Assembly (NCBI RefSeq): GCF_022539665.2
Contig: NC_081333.1
Location: 3,720,001 to 3,784,000 of the forward strand
DNA: 64,000 bases
From: Daphnia carinata
Taxonomy: Eukaryota; Arthropoda; Branchiopoda; Diplostraca; Daphniidae
Reading direction: 5' to 3'
Position 1 is the stretch's first letter; each line of letters starts with the position of its first letter. Below are positions 10,580 through 19,506 of this stretch, piece by piece. A program made the translations under genes and the position numbers. Under the pieces are notes generated by a model that was not told the DNA's origin, did no database searches, and saw only the letters and a list, made by a program, of their open reading frames with translations.

Positions 10580-12982
10580 TCGTTTCGGCACAGCTAAAAT
10601 TGCCAAGTGAAACTACCCCAAACATTAAATCAACTAAGAATCAGTTCGAAGTGAAAGAGTTATGCTTTGACAGTGTAGATATCTCGCCTCTTTTCTCGGA
10701 ATGTAACAATGGCTCTGGAATAAGCTGCGGGACCGCCATCATGGGCTAACCGAAACGTCACGACGGTCTTCCGTAGTTTCCCATAGAAAAAACCCAAAGG
10801 CACGTGAATTTCGTTTTCTCTACGGTTTCTTTCCTGTTGCTCAAATGCGGCTGACATATCATGTGAGATCACGAGATTGTCCTATTTATGGCTCGTGTGC
10901 TCCGAAAGGACAGGTAGGTCATCCTCAGAACTGAAGAAGACCTAAATCTCACGTGACGAACTGCGATGCGCGAGTGCCTCATTATACGCTAGAGGTTAAT
11001 GGCAGCTAAAGTTCTGTACGTTCCCTAGTTTTCCAAGAACTGGCGGTATAATTTGGTGGCGTTCGTTTGGGCATGATTTTCACATCTACACGATCACTTT
11101 CACTTTTGCTAGCACGCTAGGCGAATTAAAATTTGAAAGAAAAATAAACGCGTAACCGTGTACTGAATGTGCTGAAACCCAAACCTCATGATTATGGAAC
11201 ATACATCGTATGTTCCTGCAGCTTCTTCAGCTCACATAAATATTGTGGTTTTGTGTGGGTTCTGTAAAGCACAAGAAAGATCAATTGAAAATTCTAAACT
11301 AACTTTTTGCATTTCTTTTGTTGCCCAGCATGTCTCCCGCTGCGTTCACTTTTACCTCTGTAGATAACTATCGTCATCTTGGCTAATAGAAACTGACTGT
11401 TTAAGCCAGTTAGTTGGTTGATGGATAAGCTATAGGATGCACCTTTTAAACATCATGTACTTGATATTAGATTCAGACAAGTATTATCTGGATAAAAAAG
11501 GGGATAGTTTAACAAGCTAGCGATAGCGTAGAAAGGATGTCATTGAAAAATTCAATGTCTGATGGGCTTGCTATACGACTTCGAATGGCGATGAGCAAAT
11601 AGCCGTGACCCATTAGGATCAACTTCTACGGGGGTCTTCTATTTTGCATAGGTCTGCCATTCAAGGACGGTGTGATATCGGTAAACATCACTTTCACCGA
11701 CACTCCCGCAACATCGAAGGCGCCGCTTCGTCATCAGCAAACGCGGTCTTGATGTTTCCGTGCCCATTTAACCCAGCAGCAGGGCTGGCCTTGAAAAGGC
11801 GTGTTACACGGCATAGTAATGTTTTTTTTTGTCTTCTTCTTTTAGTGTGAATATAATTTTTGTGCAGTCTTTGTTTTAAAAAATATTGTTCGGGCTATGT
11901 GTAATGTCTTGGAAATCGATGAGACATTAGCTATTGGGTTTTCGTTTTCCCATGAAACGTTCGCATTAAGTATCTCTAACTAGAAATCCATTTTGAAGAC
12001 TGTGAAGACACGTTCAGTTCTTCAAAAGTCTTTTATACCTTGATAGCCCAAGTATCCGGTGGCCAATATGAACACTATGGCACTGGTGGAAAGCTGCCCA
12101 TGCTAGCCAGAGCGGCCTTTTTCTTACTAAGTCAAAGAATTGAAAATTGAAAACCAATCGGAATAATTGTGTTCACGTAAATTGCCGTTGGGGAGAAAAA
12201 ATCTGAACCAACTGAATCTGCCATCGCCTTCTAGTAGCTGACAGAAACGTCTATCAGTCCATCCACATTCGTAGTCTGTGAAGAAGCAATTCGTTCAATA
12301 TCGTTCAAAGATTTGTTCACGGATGGAACAACGTGAAGACATTGTCATCTTCAGTAACACTTGAAGATTTGTAACTTTTACTTCGGATCCTGAGAAATTA
12401 ATTCTTTTTTATTTTCTTTATTTTCATTTTCAACTGGCAATATGGTAGCTAGCTAACTGTACCGTAACTTGTACTTTAATGAAATGTGTTAACGGAACGT
12501 TTATGGAGCACAGACATATACAGACTGGAAACCTGTTAGCCCTGCTAGCCGCGCTACTGTACGCACGTAAGGAAAACAAAAACTTATTGGTTGAGAGGGT
12601 CCCATATCCCGATGATTAGCTGCCTGCATCCATGAACCTGGGGAGAAGTTATCAACAACCTCTTCTCTACCTCAGTTTTGCGGGTCGATCTTTAACGTGT
12701 AGTGGACTGTACTACAGATCGATGTGAAACGTCTGTATGTGTAGGTGTATGTTTTTTTTTAGTGTAGTGATCATTTTTAGCCCCTTTATAGTAGGCATGG
12801 CTCTTCTTTTTTCTTGAAGGCCCATGTCCCATATACCATATCCGTTGTTATTTGGTGTAGAAGATGTCCAAATGTTGCGTAATCCGATGAGAAGAAGAAT
12901 CTTATGTCTTCTCCGTTATGATGAATCTTGAATAATGACGTAAGGTGGGTGGGAGGAGCGCGTGGAGGGCTTGTAAATTGGA

Positions 12983-13055
12983 GGTGGCGGGATTTGAACC
13001 CGGGACCGACAGATTACAAAGCGAGGGTGATAACCATTGTGCCAGGACCGCACAT
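12983..13055 (-). tRNA. Degenerate tRNA-like sequence
   Basis: The minus strand reads tggcacaatggttatca (A-box/D-arm like) and, 35 bp later, cgggttcaaatcccg (B-box/T-arm, 4 of 5 stem pairs). A TTTGTAA loop would give anticodon TGT (Thr), but the anticodon stem does not pair and no acceptor stem is evident. Probably a tRNA pseudogene or a tRNA-derived repeat. It ends 4 bp before the large duplicated unit begins. Confidence 0.4.
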
Positions 13056-13159
13056 CCCAAATTGGCAAAATTTTAGATTTCGCTTTAAATACATGGTTTC
13101 GATGCAGAATTGAACGGGCATCACGAACATGAGGGTTGTTTTCTCGTGGGACTCATAGT

Positions 13160-13250
13160 TTTTGAATAAAACGTAAAAGAAGGTAAAAGTTGCGTTAAAA
13201 AATAAGCCCGGGCTTATATTGTCGGGTTTACAATTTTTTTCTATTATTGT
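13160..13250. mobile_element. Remnant of an AAGCCCGAC-type transposon end
   Basis: aaaataagcccgggcttat with gtcggg downstream (13198-13232) matches the terminal repeat of the foldback element at 24962-25393. The same remnant lies in unit 2 at about 25652-25690. It sits directly upstream of the YYTT gene, within its likely promoter. Confidence 0.6.
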
Positions 13251-13337
13251 TCTCACTTGTGTGTATTTGCGCTATATTCAACTGGGGTAAGAGATTTATG
13301 TGTATATATTATTTTTGTTTCAGCTAACTACGGCGCG

Positions 13338-14045
13338 ATGCTGCTGTTGGCCGTTGTCTCTCTGATGGCTGGACAGGCCGTGGGTGGACCAATGGGTTCA
13401 CCTTCTTCTGTGTACTACACCACTCCGGCGTCTTACTACACCACGACCTATGCTGCGCCCAGTTACTACACCACCAAGGCTCCCAAGTACTATACCACAA
13501 CATATGCTGCTCCTAACTACTACACCACTAAGGCTCCCGAGTACTACACCACGACGTATGCAGCACCCACTTATTACACTACAAAGGCGCCCGAGTACTA
13601 CACCAAAAAGGTGCCCGAGTACTACGCGACCACATATGCAGCTCCGAGTTACACTACGGAGGCTCCGAGATACTACTCTGCACCGAGCTATAGCACAGAG
13701 GCGCCAGTGTATTACACAACAACCTACGCCACTCCAAGCTACTACACCGAAGCTCCCGCCTACGATACCACAAAGGCCCCTGAGTATTACACCACAAGGT
13801 ACGCTTCTCCGTCTTATTACACTGAGGCCAAGAAATATTACTCTGCTCCGAGCTACACAACAACTGCGTCGTACTACACCACGACAGAGGCGCCCAAGTA
13901 CTACGTGGCTCCAACATACTACACTGCAGCTGCCCCGTCTTACTACGCTGAGTCGACATACTACTCTGAAGCCTCGAAGTCTTATGCTGCCCCAAGTTAC
14001 TCCACAACGGCTGTTTTAATATTTGCTGTCCTCGTTCCAAAATGA
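13338..14045 (+). CDS. Secreted Tyr/Thr-rich repeat protein (YYTT protein), unit 1
   Basis: A 235-aa product. The signal peptide is MLLLAVVSLMAGQAVG, followed by GPMGSPSS and then about 20 repeats of the type SYYTTTYAAP / KAPEYYTT. There is no cysteine in the mature part. The frame is open further upstream (to 13257), but an acceptor (ttttgtttcag, ending 13323) and a donor (ggggtaaga, about 13286) point to a 5'-UTR intron, making ATG 13338 the likely start. Tyrosine-rich repeats of this kind occur in arthropod cuticular, eggshell and adhesive proteins, where tyrosines can be cross-linked; this role is inferred. The last 10 or so codons (TAVLIFAVLVPK) lie inside the palindrome arm, which begins at 14012, so the C-terminus is encoded by the repeat. 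Confidence 0.75.
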   Translation: MLLLAVVSLMAGQAVGGPMGSPSSVYYTTPASYYTTTYAAPSYYTTKAPKYYTTTYAAPNYYTTKAPEYYTTTYAAPTYYTTKAPEYYTKKVPEYYATTYAAPSYTTEAPRYYSAPSYSTEAPVYYTTTYATPSYYTEAPAYDTTKAPEYYTTRYASPSYYTEAKKYYSAPSYTTTASYYTTTEAPKYYVAPTYYTAAAPSYYAESTYYSEASKSYAAPSYSTTAVLIFAVLVPK

Positions 14046-14575
14046 GTTATTACCCTGCCATGTATTTATCTTTAACTAGTCGTTCCATACGCACGTTGTT
14101 TATTCTAAATGAAATGTTGAATACAGTCATACTGTCGTTACCGAATCCACTTGTCTTTATTCTTTATCACGTAAAGCGGATGAAGCGATTGAAATGTGGG
14201 TTCGTACAACGTTATAATTTCTAAACACAATTATGCATTAGGACGTATTAGTAAGAACTATGTCATGCGTATTTATAAATTTACCGCGAGTTTATATATT
14301 CAATTACGTAGGACGAAGTCGCATTGGCTTATTGCGTTAGGGCATTGGCGTTGTTCAGTTGTCGTGGTTAAAATCCATTTTTCTTTCCCGTTTTATGACT
14401 GAATATTAGCGAAACTTTGTTTCATCGATTAAAAATATATATGCTTAATATTCGGCAGAGATATCAGTATCGGTTTGCCAGTTTTGATTTTAGTTTTAGG
14501 GAAAATAGCCAAAAAGGTTGGGCTAAGCACTTGACTGACATGCTAGTACCCTCCAGACTTTCACCATGTTGGCCC

Positions 14576-14602
14576 GGATCATATTGCTGTACAATATGAT
14601 CC
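14576..14602. repeat. Perfect hairpin, 11-bp stem and 5-nt loop
   Basis: ggatcatattg, ctgta, caatatgatcc. Repeated in every copy of the arm (inverted near 23804-23830, direct near 27030-27056). Confidence 0.7.
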
Positions 14603-15353
14603 CTATCGTGACGTCAGCTGATAGCTCTTACATCTCTATTCCGTTTTGGCATTGGAATGGGGGACCAATCCCATACCAACGCTTGGCGTTTCGAGTTGTA
14701 ATTGCTTACAGACTCCTGGTACTAGTTCCCACCACTAGGAGGGTTTGTCAGACCGAGTAATTGTTCAAGTGCCGCTACGTGAAGATGCTCACGCAACTAT
14801 TATATACCGTGAATCACGGCACCAAAACAGGTTGCTGACACAAGCGGGCATTTTCCGGCATAAAACATCTCCCATTTAAATTCGGCGAAACTATTCTACA
14901 ATGTAAGAAATGAACTGTATCCAGAAAATAGCGATAAATATCATCCAAGGTAATTATAAAACAAAAAACTTGATTAAATGTTTTAAATTTTCAATTATTA
15001 TATCTCACTGACGAATTAGGGTGTGGCATCACGCACCGTTAATGGTATGCAAGAATACTCCATATCACCTGGCGGCCGATATTGGCACTAATGCGTCCAT
15101 GCATTGACTGGGTGTTAATGCAGTTGTGTCGTGAAAAAAAAGTAAAAGCCAAGGTAAGGCCGTAATTACTTATTTTTGGCATTCGTATACACGCATACGT
15201 AGTCCTGTATCCAGCTCACTGCGTCTGGTGAACCATAATAATTCAATGATCCCGCTTCCTAAATTTCCCCATTGGAAAACAATGACCTATGCCACATTCC
15301 CAGGGCTTTTCAAGTCGGGTAGACAAATGTTTGTCTAACATCAGTGATTCCTT

Positions 15354-15563
15354 TTATGGCAACGATCCCACGGCAATCTTGTAGCTCCCACGACGATCCT
15401 CGCTGGGCCTTTTCGCTCCTTTGGCCGGCCAATCTAGATACATAAAATACAAAAAAACACAGTTAGTACACTTTAACTTATCAATGATACCTGCTGTTGG
15501 TGTCGCCGATCCTCGGTGTCCCGCGGTCAACGGTGACGTCCAGAGATTGCCCTCCTCATTCAT
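15354..15563 (-). CDS. Candidate 50-aa spliced peptide, unrecognised
   Basis: Minus strand: an exon starting MNEEGNLWTSPLTAGHRGS and ending after TPTA joins through a canonical gt...tctag intron to DWPAKGAKRPSEDRRGSYK and a stop at 15354. Phase fits. No signal peptide with the ATG start, no known family. The same frame is found inverted at about 22844-23053 and direct in unit 2 at 27808-28017. Conservation between copies is uninformative because the repeats are nearly identical. Confidence 0.2.
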   Translation of the reverse strand: MNEEGNLWTSPLTAGHRGSATPTAGIIDKLKCTNCVFLYFMYLDWPAKGAKRPSEDRRGSYKIAVGSLP

Positions 15564-16398
15564 CGAGAACGAAATAAAAACAAAAGAGAACAAAGAATTG
15601 CTTTTGATTACTCAAATAACAACACCTGTCTGCTTAACACTAGCACATATCAAGTACGCGAATGACATACAGTTTCCGAGGGATAGGTCCTGAAATAAAA
15701 TTTATCGTTAATGATGAACAGGTTAGGAAAGTCGTGTTGTTGTTAACGTTAGTAGTGTTTTTGCATATTGTGCAGAGAGGTCTGATAGCCAGTTGGTGTG
15801 CAAATTGCAAAAGGTGCAAAGGTGGGAAAATACGGAGTGCATTGCATGGACGCAGTGTAGTGCAAAAGTAAACCGTGTAACGATGATTGTGCCTTAATCA
15901 TCGTTTTTCTAATCTATTTATTCTAATCTATCTTATGCTAACTAGACTATACACCCGTGCGAAGGCAAAACCCAGTGCTTATATGAGGCTTTCGTGGTGT
16001 GAGCGTGATTGAGAAGGCGTGAAACACTACACAAAACACCCGGAGAGATATATCTACACTAGTGTGCACCGTGCAAGTGAATGAACTACTGATCGGAAAA
16101 GCGGAATTTTTTTTTTTTTTTAATTGAATGGCTTGATGACATTGATATATTCGAGGTCACTGCTTATAGAGAGATCAGTTAGGGTGGAATTGGCATTTCT
16201 TCCGCTTATGCTGAAATTTTTCAAAAGCTATCGACCTTCAGGTTTATGTTACCCTTCCTTTAAATCTTAGGTCCAAGAAGTGTTGTTTTCCTTGTAAAGC
16301 AAAAGTGAGGCACGTTGACGTAGTTTTCCTTTTAATGCATTTAAATCTATAACTTTCTAGTGTAATGAACTCCTTCAGTTGATGCTTGTGAGAAAGTA

Positions 16399-16416
16399 AG
16401 AAGGCTATAGCCTTCT
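16399..16416. repeat. 18-bp perfect palindrome agaaggctatagccttct
   Basis: Flanked by gtgagaaagta and cacttttcc, which extends the hairpin imperfectly. Present in all arm copies that reach this point (about 22000 inverted, 28855 direct). It borders the segment with the AAGCCCGAC-type repeats and may be a transposon sub-terminal hairpin. Confidence 0.6.
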
Positions 16417-16552
16417 CACTTTTCCAATTTTCTTCAAATCCTAGATTTCATTAAAAATACATTACTCCGATTCGAAATTGATCGCTGATCTCGAAAATGG
16501 GGTATATTTTTATATCAGGCTTCTATTTTTTGAATTAACCATAAAAAACAGA

Positions 16553-16625
16553 AAGTCGGGCTTATTTAGTCGGGCTTATTTAGCCGGGCCTAAAATATTT
16601 TTCGGTCAGTGTATGTAGAGAATTA
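16553..16625. mobile_element. AAGCCCGAC-type end inside the left arm
   Basis: gtcgggcttatttagtcggg then cttatttagccgggcc is a double copy of the gtcgggcttat motif that also ends the foldback element at 24962-25393. The inverted counterpart is at about 21815-21855 and the unit 2 copy at about 29007-29045. Read as paired ends, 16553 to 21855 would bracket a 5.3-kb foldback element made of two 2.3-kb arms and the tRNA-bearing spacer. Confidence 0.6.
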
Positions 16626-16913
16626 ACTAGAAACGTGACTGTTAGATGGCGATAGCAGTAAAACAGAAAAAAAGGCCCATGTTTTTTTTGTTTTTTTTGG
16701 GGTAAAATGTATGGCAATCCGTTTTACATAAAAAAAAAAAAATGGCGGAAAAAAAAAAAATCGCACTTTTTTCTCTTTTTTCTACCCGTAGCCATCTATC
16801 AGTCGGTTTCGTTATTACAGGCATGTAAGCAATTTCAGTTAATTGTATCCCATTAGCAGTTAATTGAGTAGCGTGGCTGGAGAACAACGCGTGGCTGGAG
16901 GAACAATTGAAAA

Positions 16914-17674
16914 ATGGATAAGATAATAAAACAAAAAAATGGTAAGTATAAACATTATTATATTGGTTTTCAATTATTAATTATTGTTTATTAGATCAAA
17001 TTATGAAGCTGCAGGCCCAGTTATTGGAACAACACAAAATATTAGATAATAAAGCTAAGGATCGTAGGCCTAACACGTAATGATTCTATTTATTTGCTTT
17101 TATTCATTCGTGTTTTGTAGCTCAAATTTTGAGTCTTCAAGCTCAGCTAGGGGAAAAGAACAAATTGGAACGGAACAGTTTCCAAACAGTGAAGGAGGTT
17201 TTCAAAACTCATCTCTAACTGAACGTGAGGATGAGTTGGCATTAGGCGAACACAGCCAGGTACCTAAACTTTTCAAATAAGAATTCAAAATAAGTATAGA
17301 ATTTTAAAAAACAATTATTTATTGCTTAGTTATTCAGTCCACCACCTGACAGTGTGTTAAATTTAAATTCTGTTAGTGCTGCACTAAAAGAATCGTTAGT
17401 AATAAGCTCATGCAGTGAAGGAACTGAACAATTGTGGGAACGTATTTGGGCCGAAAATGGGTGTGGTACAGAAACCCAGAAATGGCACAAGTTCAACATG
17501 AAACATGGATTAGGTACTTTTCGGTTTTTTGTCTATCGAAAAAGTATTTTTAATGCTATTATTTTGCATTCACAGATTTTAACGGGGGATCAAATCAAGT
17601 CTGGAAGTGTTACAGGATGGAAGAGTGAGCCTACAGATGAAAAAACACTGAGAGTGCATTACCGTAAGGTGTGA
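16914..17674 (+). pseudogene. Coiled-coil gene of the arm, copy 1 (frameshifted)
   Basis: Exons: 16914-16941, 16995-17063 (or 17076), 17121-17259, 17330-17674. Product: MDKIIKQKND-QIMKLQAQLLEQ, a second heptad block QILSLQAQLGEKNKLERNSF, EVFQNSSLTEREDELALGEH, then LFSPPPDSVLNLNSVSAALK and a tryptophan-containing domain (EQLWERIWAENGCGT, KWHKFNMKHG, LTGDQIKSGSVTGWKS, TLRVHYRKV). The leucine/glutamine heptads suggest an N-terminal coiled coil; the rest is not recognised. This copy has four T where copies 2-4 have five (ggaggttttc, about 17196), which breaks the coiled-coil frame. The segment GTFRFF...LHSQ may be a retained short intron (gt...cacag), but splicing it out shifts the frame, so the 3' structure is unresolved. 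Confidence 0.45.
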
Positions 17675-17698
17675 GGTAAATTAATAGAGTAATGCAAA

Positions 17699-17899
17699 TT
17701 GCCTAATGAGAAGTACCATCTTGTGTTAATGAATCCAGTACAACAGCAATCCTTTATAGTTCTGTCACAGCTAGAAGCCTCAAATAATTCTGCTTCTCTG
17801 TCTAAAGAACAACTTGTCCTTTACGTTCAGAGTGTTGGGGAAACTGGGTACTTAAATGGCCCTAAAGATGTTTTAATTTTGCTGCTATTGCAGAGATGA
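17699..17899 (+). other. Open frame downstream of the coiled-coil gene
   Basis: 66 codons (EKYHLVLMNPVQQQSFIVLS, then LYVQSVGETGYLNGPKDVL) without an ATG at the start, so it would have to be an internal exon of the preceding gene. Recurs inverted at 20506-20706, direct at 30156-30356, inverted at 32961-33161. No known domain. Confidence 0.25.
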
Positions 17900-18090
17900 A
17901 CATCATACATGGACTCTTTAGGTATGAAAGGATTTTTCTTCAAATAATTTTGAATTTATGACGAAGAATTTCTCCTCCTTTTTGCCAACCAGGTCTTATC
18001 TACCAAAAAAAATTTTATCCAATAGGAAAGGATTTTCATGTACTGGGAACACAACTATCAACAATGCAACATTCTACAGGTGCTAGTTTA

Positions 18091-18483
18091 TCATTCAAGA
18101 GCCTTATACAATGAAGTTAATCTGCAATTTGTATGTCCTTTCCCAAGCTTCCACCAGAAGTTGAATCTATGAGTCATGTAAGTTCCATGATCAACAATTG
18201 ATGTGTTTAACGGTGTTGTTTTTCTTTTCTCAATATAGGTTAATAGTAACATTGGATCTGAAAAGATTCTTGGTTGGGGCAAGACACTGAATAAATTGTA
18301 TTGATTGGATGGATGACATGACATTGCTATACTTAATTCGGATTCCCCAGACGGTATTTGATATTTAAAAAATTGAAGTGCATATCTGGGCTCCCTTCTT
18401 TTCTGAAGCCCCGTTTCCCCTTGACTCATAATAAGCCCGTAGGGGGTCATGCCCCTACTGTACGGTATATATAAAAACAACAT
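18091..18483 (-). other. 130-codon antisense open frame in the arm
   Basis: Starts MLFLYIPYSRGMTPYGLIMS and contains RFNFWWKLGKGHTNC. No family recognised. It opposes the coiled-coil gene and spans a gt...tatag pair usable on the plus strand. Intact in all four arms (19922-20314 +, 30548-30940 -, 32377-32769 +), but the arms are near-identical, so this is weak support. A TATA-like tatatataaaaac lies by its start. Confidence 0.25.
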
Positions 18484-18961
18484 ATACCGAGGTTTGGAGG
18501 GCTCTGGCCGGAAAGGGGACGTGGGGTGCCGCTTAGTCCGATGATGTGTTCACGGAGGGTGACGTGGCTGCCCACAAATCCGAACTAAAGGTTAATCGCT
18601 CCTGTAAAAATGTTCCAAATCTTCAGCTCTTCTTCCGGCTTCTCTTAGCCAATCACCGGGTAATCTCCCCGGTGGGTCAACAAGGCAGTGTCTCCCCCTG
18701 CCTGGGTTGACGGCAACTTTTGAAAGGGCTATTGTGCCTTTTTAAAGTTGCAAAAATAATTGATGTGCAGAGAATTGTCAATAAATGTTTTTTATAAAAT
18801 GTTTTTGCAAAATTTTTTTCTTTCATTGTCTGTGTTCACATATTACATTTATCAACTTTTTTTTTATTTAGCTTGCGCAATTTACCTAATTGTTTATGCC
18901 ACCTTTGATGGTAAGCATTGTTTCCATTGGTTTATCGTTTATCTGTAAGCATTCAATTATT

Positions 18962-19022
18962 ATCCAGGGATCGAACCCTGGATGTTCGACATACCGCGCC
19001 GATGCTATACCAATGAGCCATG
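18962..19022 (-). tRNA. tRNA-like sequence 1 of the hinge
   Basis: Minus strand: tggctcattggtatagc (A-box, D-arm); tcggc-gcggtat-gtcga, a 5-bp anticodon stem (one G-T) with a 7-nt loop; ccagggttcgatccctgg (B-box, T-arm, 6-bp stem, loop one base short). No acceptor stem pairing found and position 33 is C, so it is probably not a functional tRNA. Confidence 0.5.
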
Positions 19023-19124
19023 AATCATATGATGTAAGGTTAGCTTTTTTATAGCTAGTTTCTAGCTTGCGGACTTGCATTTACACTTTGAATAAAATTG
19101 GAACGTAGATCTTTATACATCTAT

Positions 19125-19190
19125 TAAGGTTTGAACCCAGGGTAACAGTTACCGCAGCTGAATGCTCTACCACAGAGCTATGAACCTTAT
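19125..19190 (-). tRNA. tRNA-like sequence 2 of the hinge
   Basis: Minus strand: tagctctgtggtagagc is a near-perfect tRNA D-arm/A-box and gggttcaaacc a B-box. The 5' taaggtt pairs over 7 bp with the 3' aacctta like an acceptor stem, but that 3' strand overlaps the T-stem, and the anticodon arm (gctgcggtaac) pairs only over 3 bp. Confidence 0.5.
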
Positions 19191-19287
19191 GAAAGCTATA
19201 AAAAGATAAATATATACTTGTGAAAGACTACATAAACATCCTAGACTATAACATATGATATGCCATAATAGATATAATATGATAGAT

Positions 19288-19356
19288 ATATCTCGTGGCT
19301 CAATGTTAGAGCATCGGCGTTGCACGCTGAATGTGTGGGGATCGATTCCCATACCA
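19288..19356 (+). tRNA. tRNA-like sequence 3 of the hinge (Ala-TGC-like)
   Basis: Plus strand: tggctcaatgttagagc (A-box/D-arm); tcggc-gttgcac-gctga, a paired 5-bp anticodon stem (one G-T) whose loop would give anticodon TGC (Ala); gtggggatcgattcccat (T-arm-like); then a genomic ACCA. No good acceptor stem, so tRNA-derived rather than clearly functional. Confidence 0.5.
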
Positions 19357-19506
19357 GTAAAACTATATACAAGTATAAAATTACTTCAGAAAATATCCAG
19401 GTATTACACGTTGTTCCTTGTCTAAGTTCAAGAATTCAAGAAGTGTAATAAATACTAATTGAATACTAACAGATAAGCGATACAACGGTGGCAAAAACCA
19501 TAAAAA

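Larger units (their letters stand above)
8193..12960. other. 4.8-kb region without a supported gene
   Basis: Only short frames without domain or splice support occur here. Features seen: a run of 19 G at 8560-8578, a TATA-like tataaaaa at about 8970 with no convincing gene behind it, and a perfect 20-bp palindrome at 10560-10579. No RNA gene or transposon end recognised. Confidence 0.4.
14046..16550. other. Outer part of the palindrome arm, no convincing gene
   Basis: Begins with the 3' flank of the YYTT gene. Holds a perfect 11-bp hairpin (14576-14602), a short hairpin aacgatgattgtgcc / aatcatcgtt at about 15880-15907, and a run of T at 16108. Several 60-90-aa frames exist on both strands without recognisable domains. 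The segment recurs inverted in the right arm and directly in unit 2. Confidence 0.5.
14012..18885. repeat. Palindrome 1, left arm
   Basis: The reverse complement of 19507-24394, at near-identity over 4.87 kb. The outer edge is sharp (gttttaatatttgctg matches its partner, the base before does not). The inner edge fades through small differences from about 18770 to 18885. Confidence 0.9.
18886..19506. other. Spacer (hinge) of palindrome 1 with three tRNA-like sequences
   Basis: 621 bp that are not mirrored across the centre. Apart from the three tRNA-like segments the content is AT-rich and without open frames of note. The unit 2 counterpart is 31343-31960, with a 3-bp deletion and a few substitutions. 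Confidence 0.8.

Noticed and set aside
11644-11850. 68-codon frame with His/Arg-rich start
   Set aside because: No ATG at the apparent start, no domain, isolated in a gene-free region.
13384-14040. Long frames on both strands overlapping the YYTT gene
   Set aside because: They are by-products of the repetitive tac-tac-acc codon pattern and lack start context and signal peptide; the Tyr/Thr frame has both.
15880-15910. Short hairpin taken as an attachment site or miRNA
   Set aside because: The stem is only about 10 bp, and nothing links it to processing or integration.
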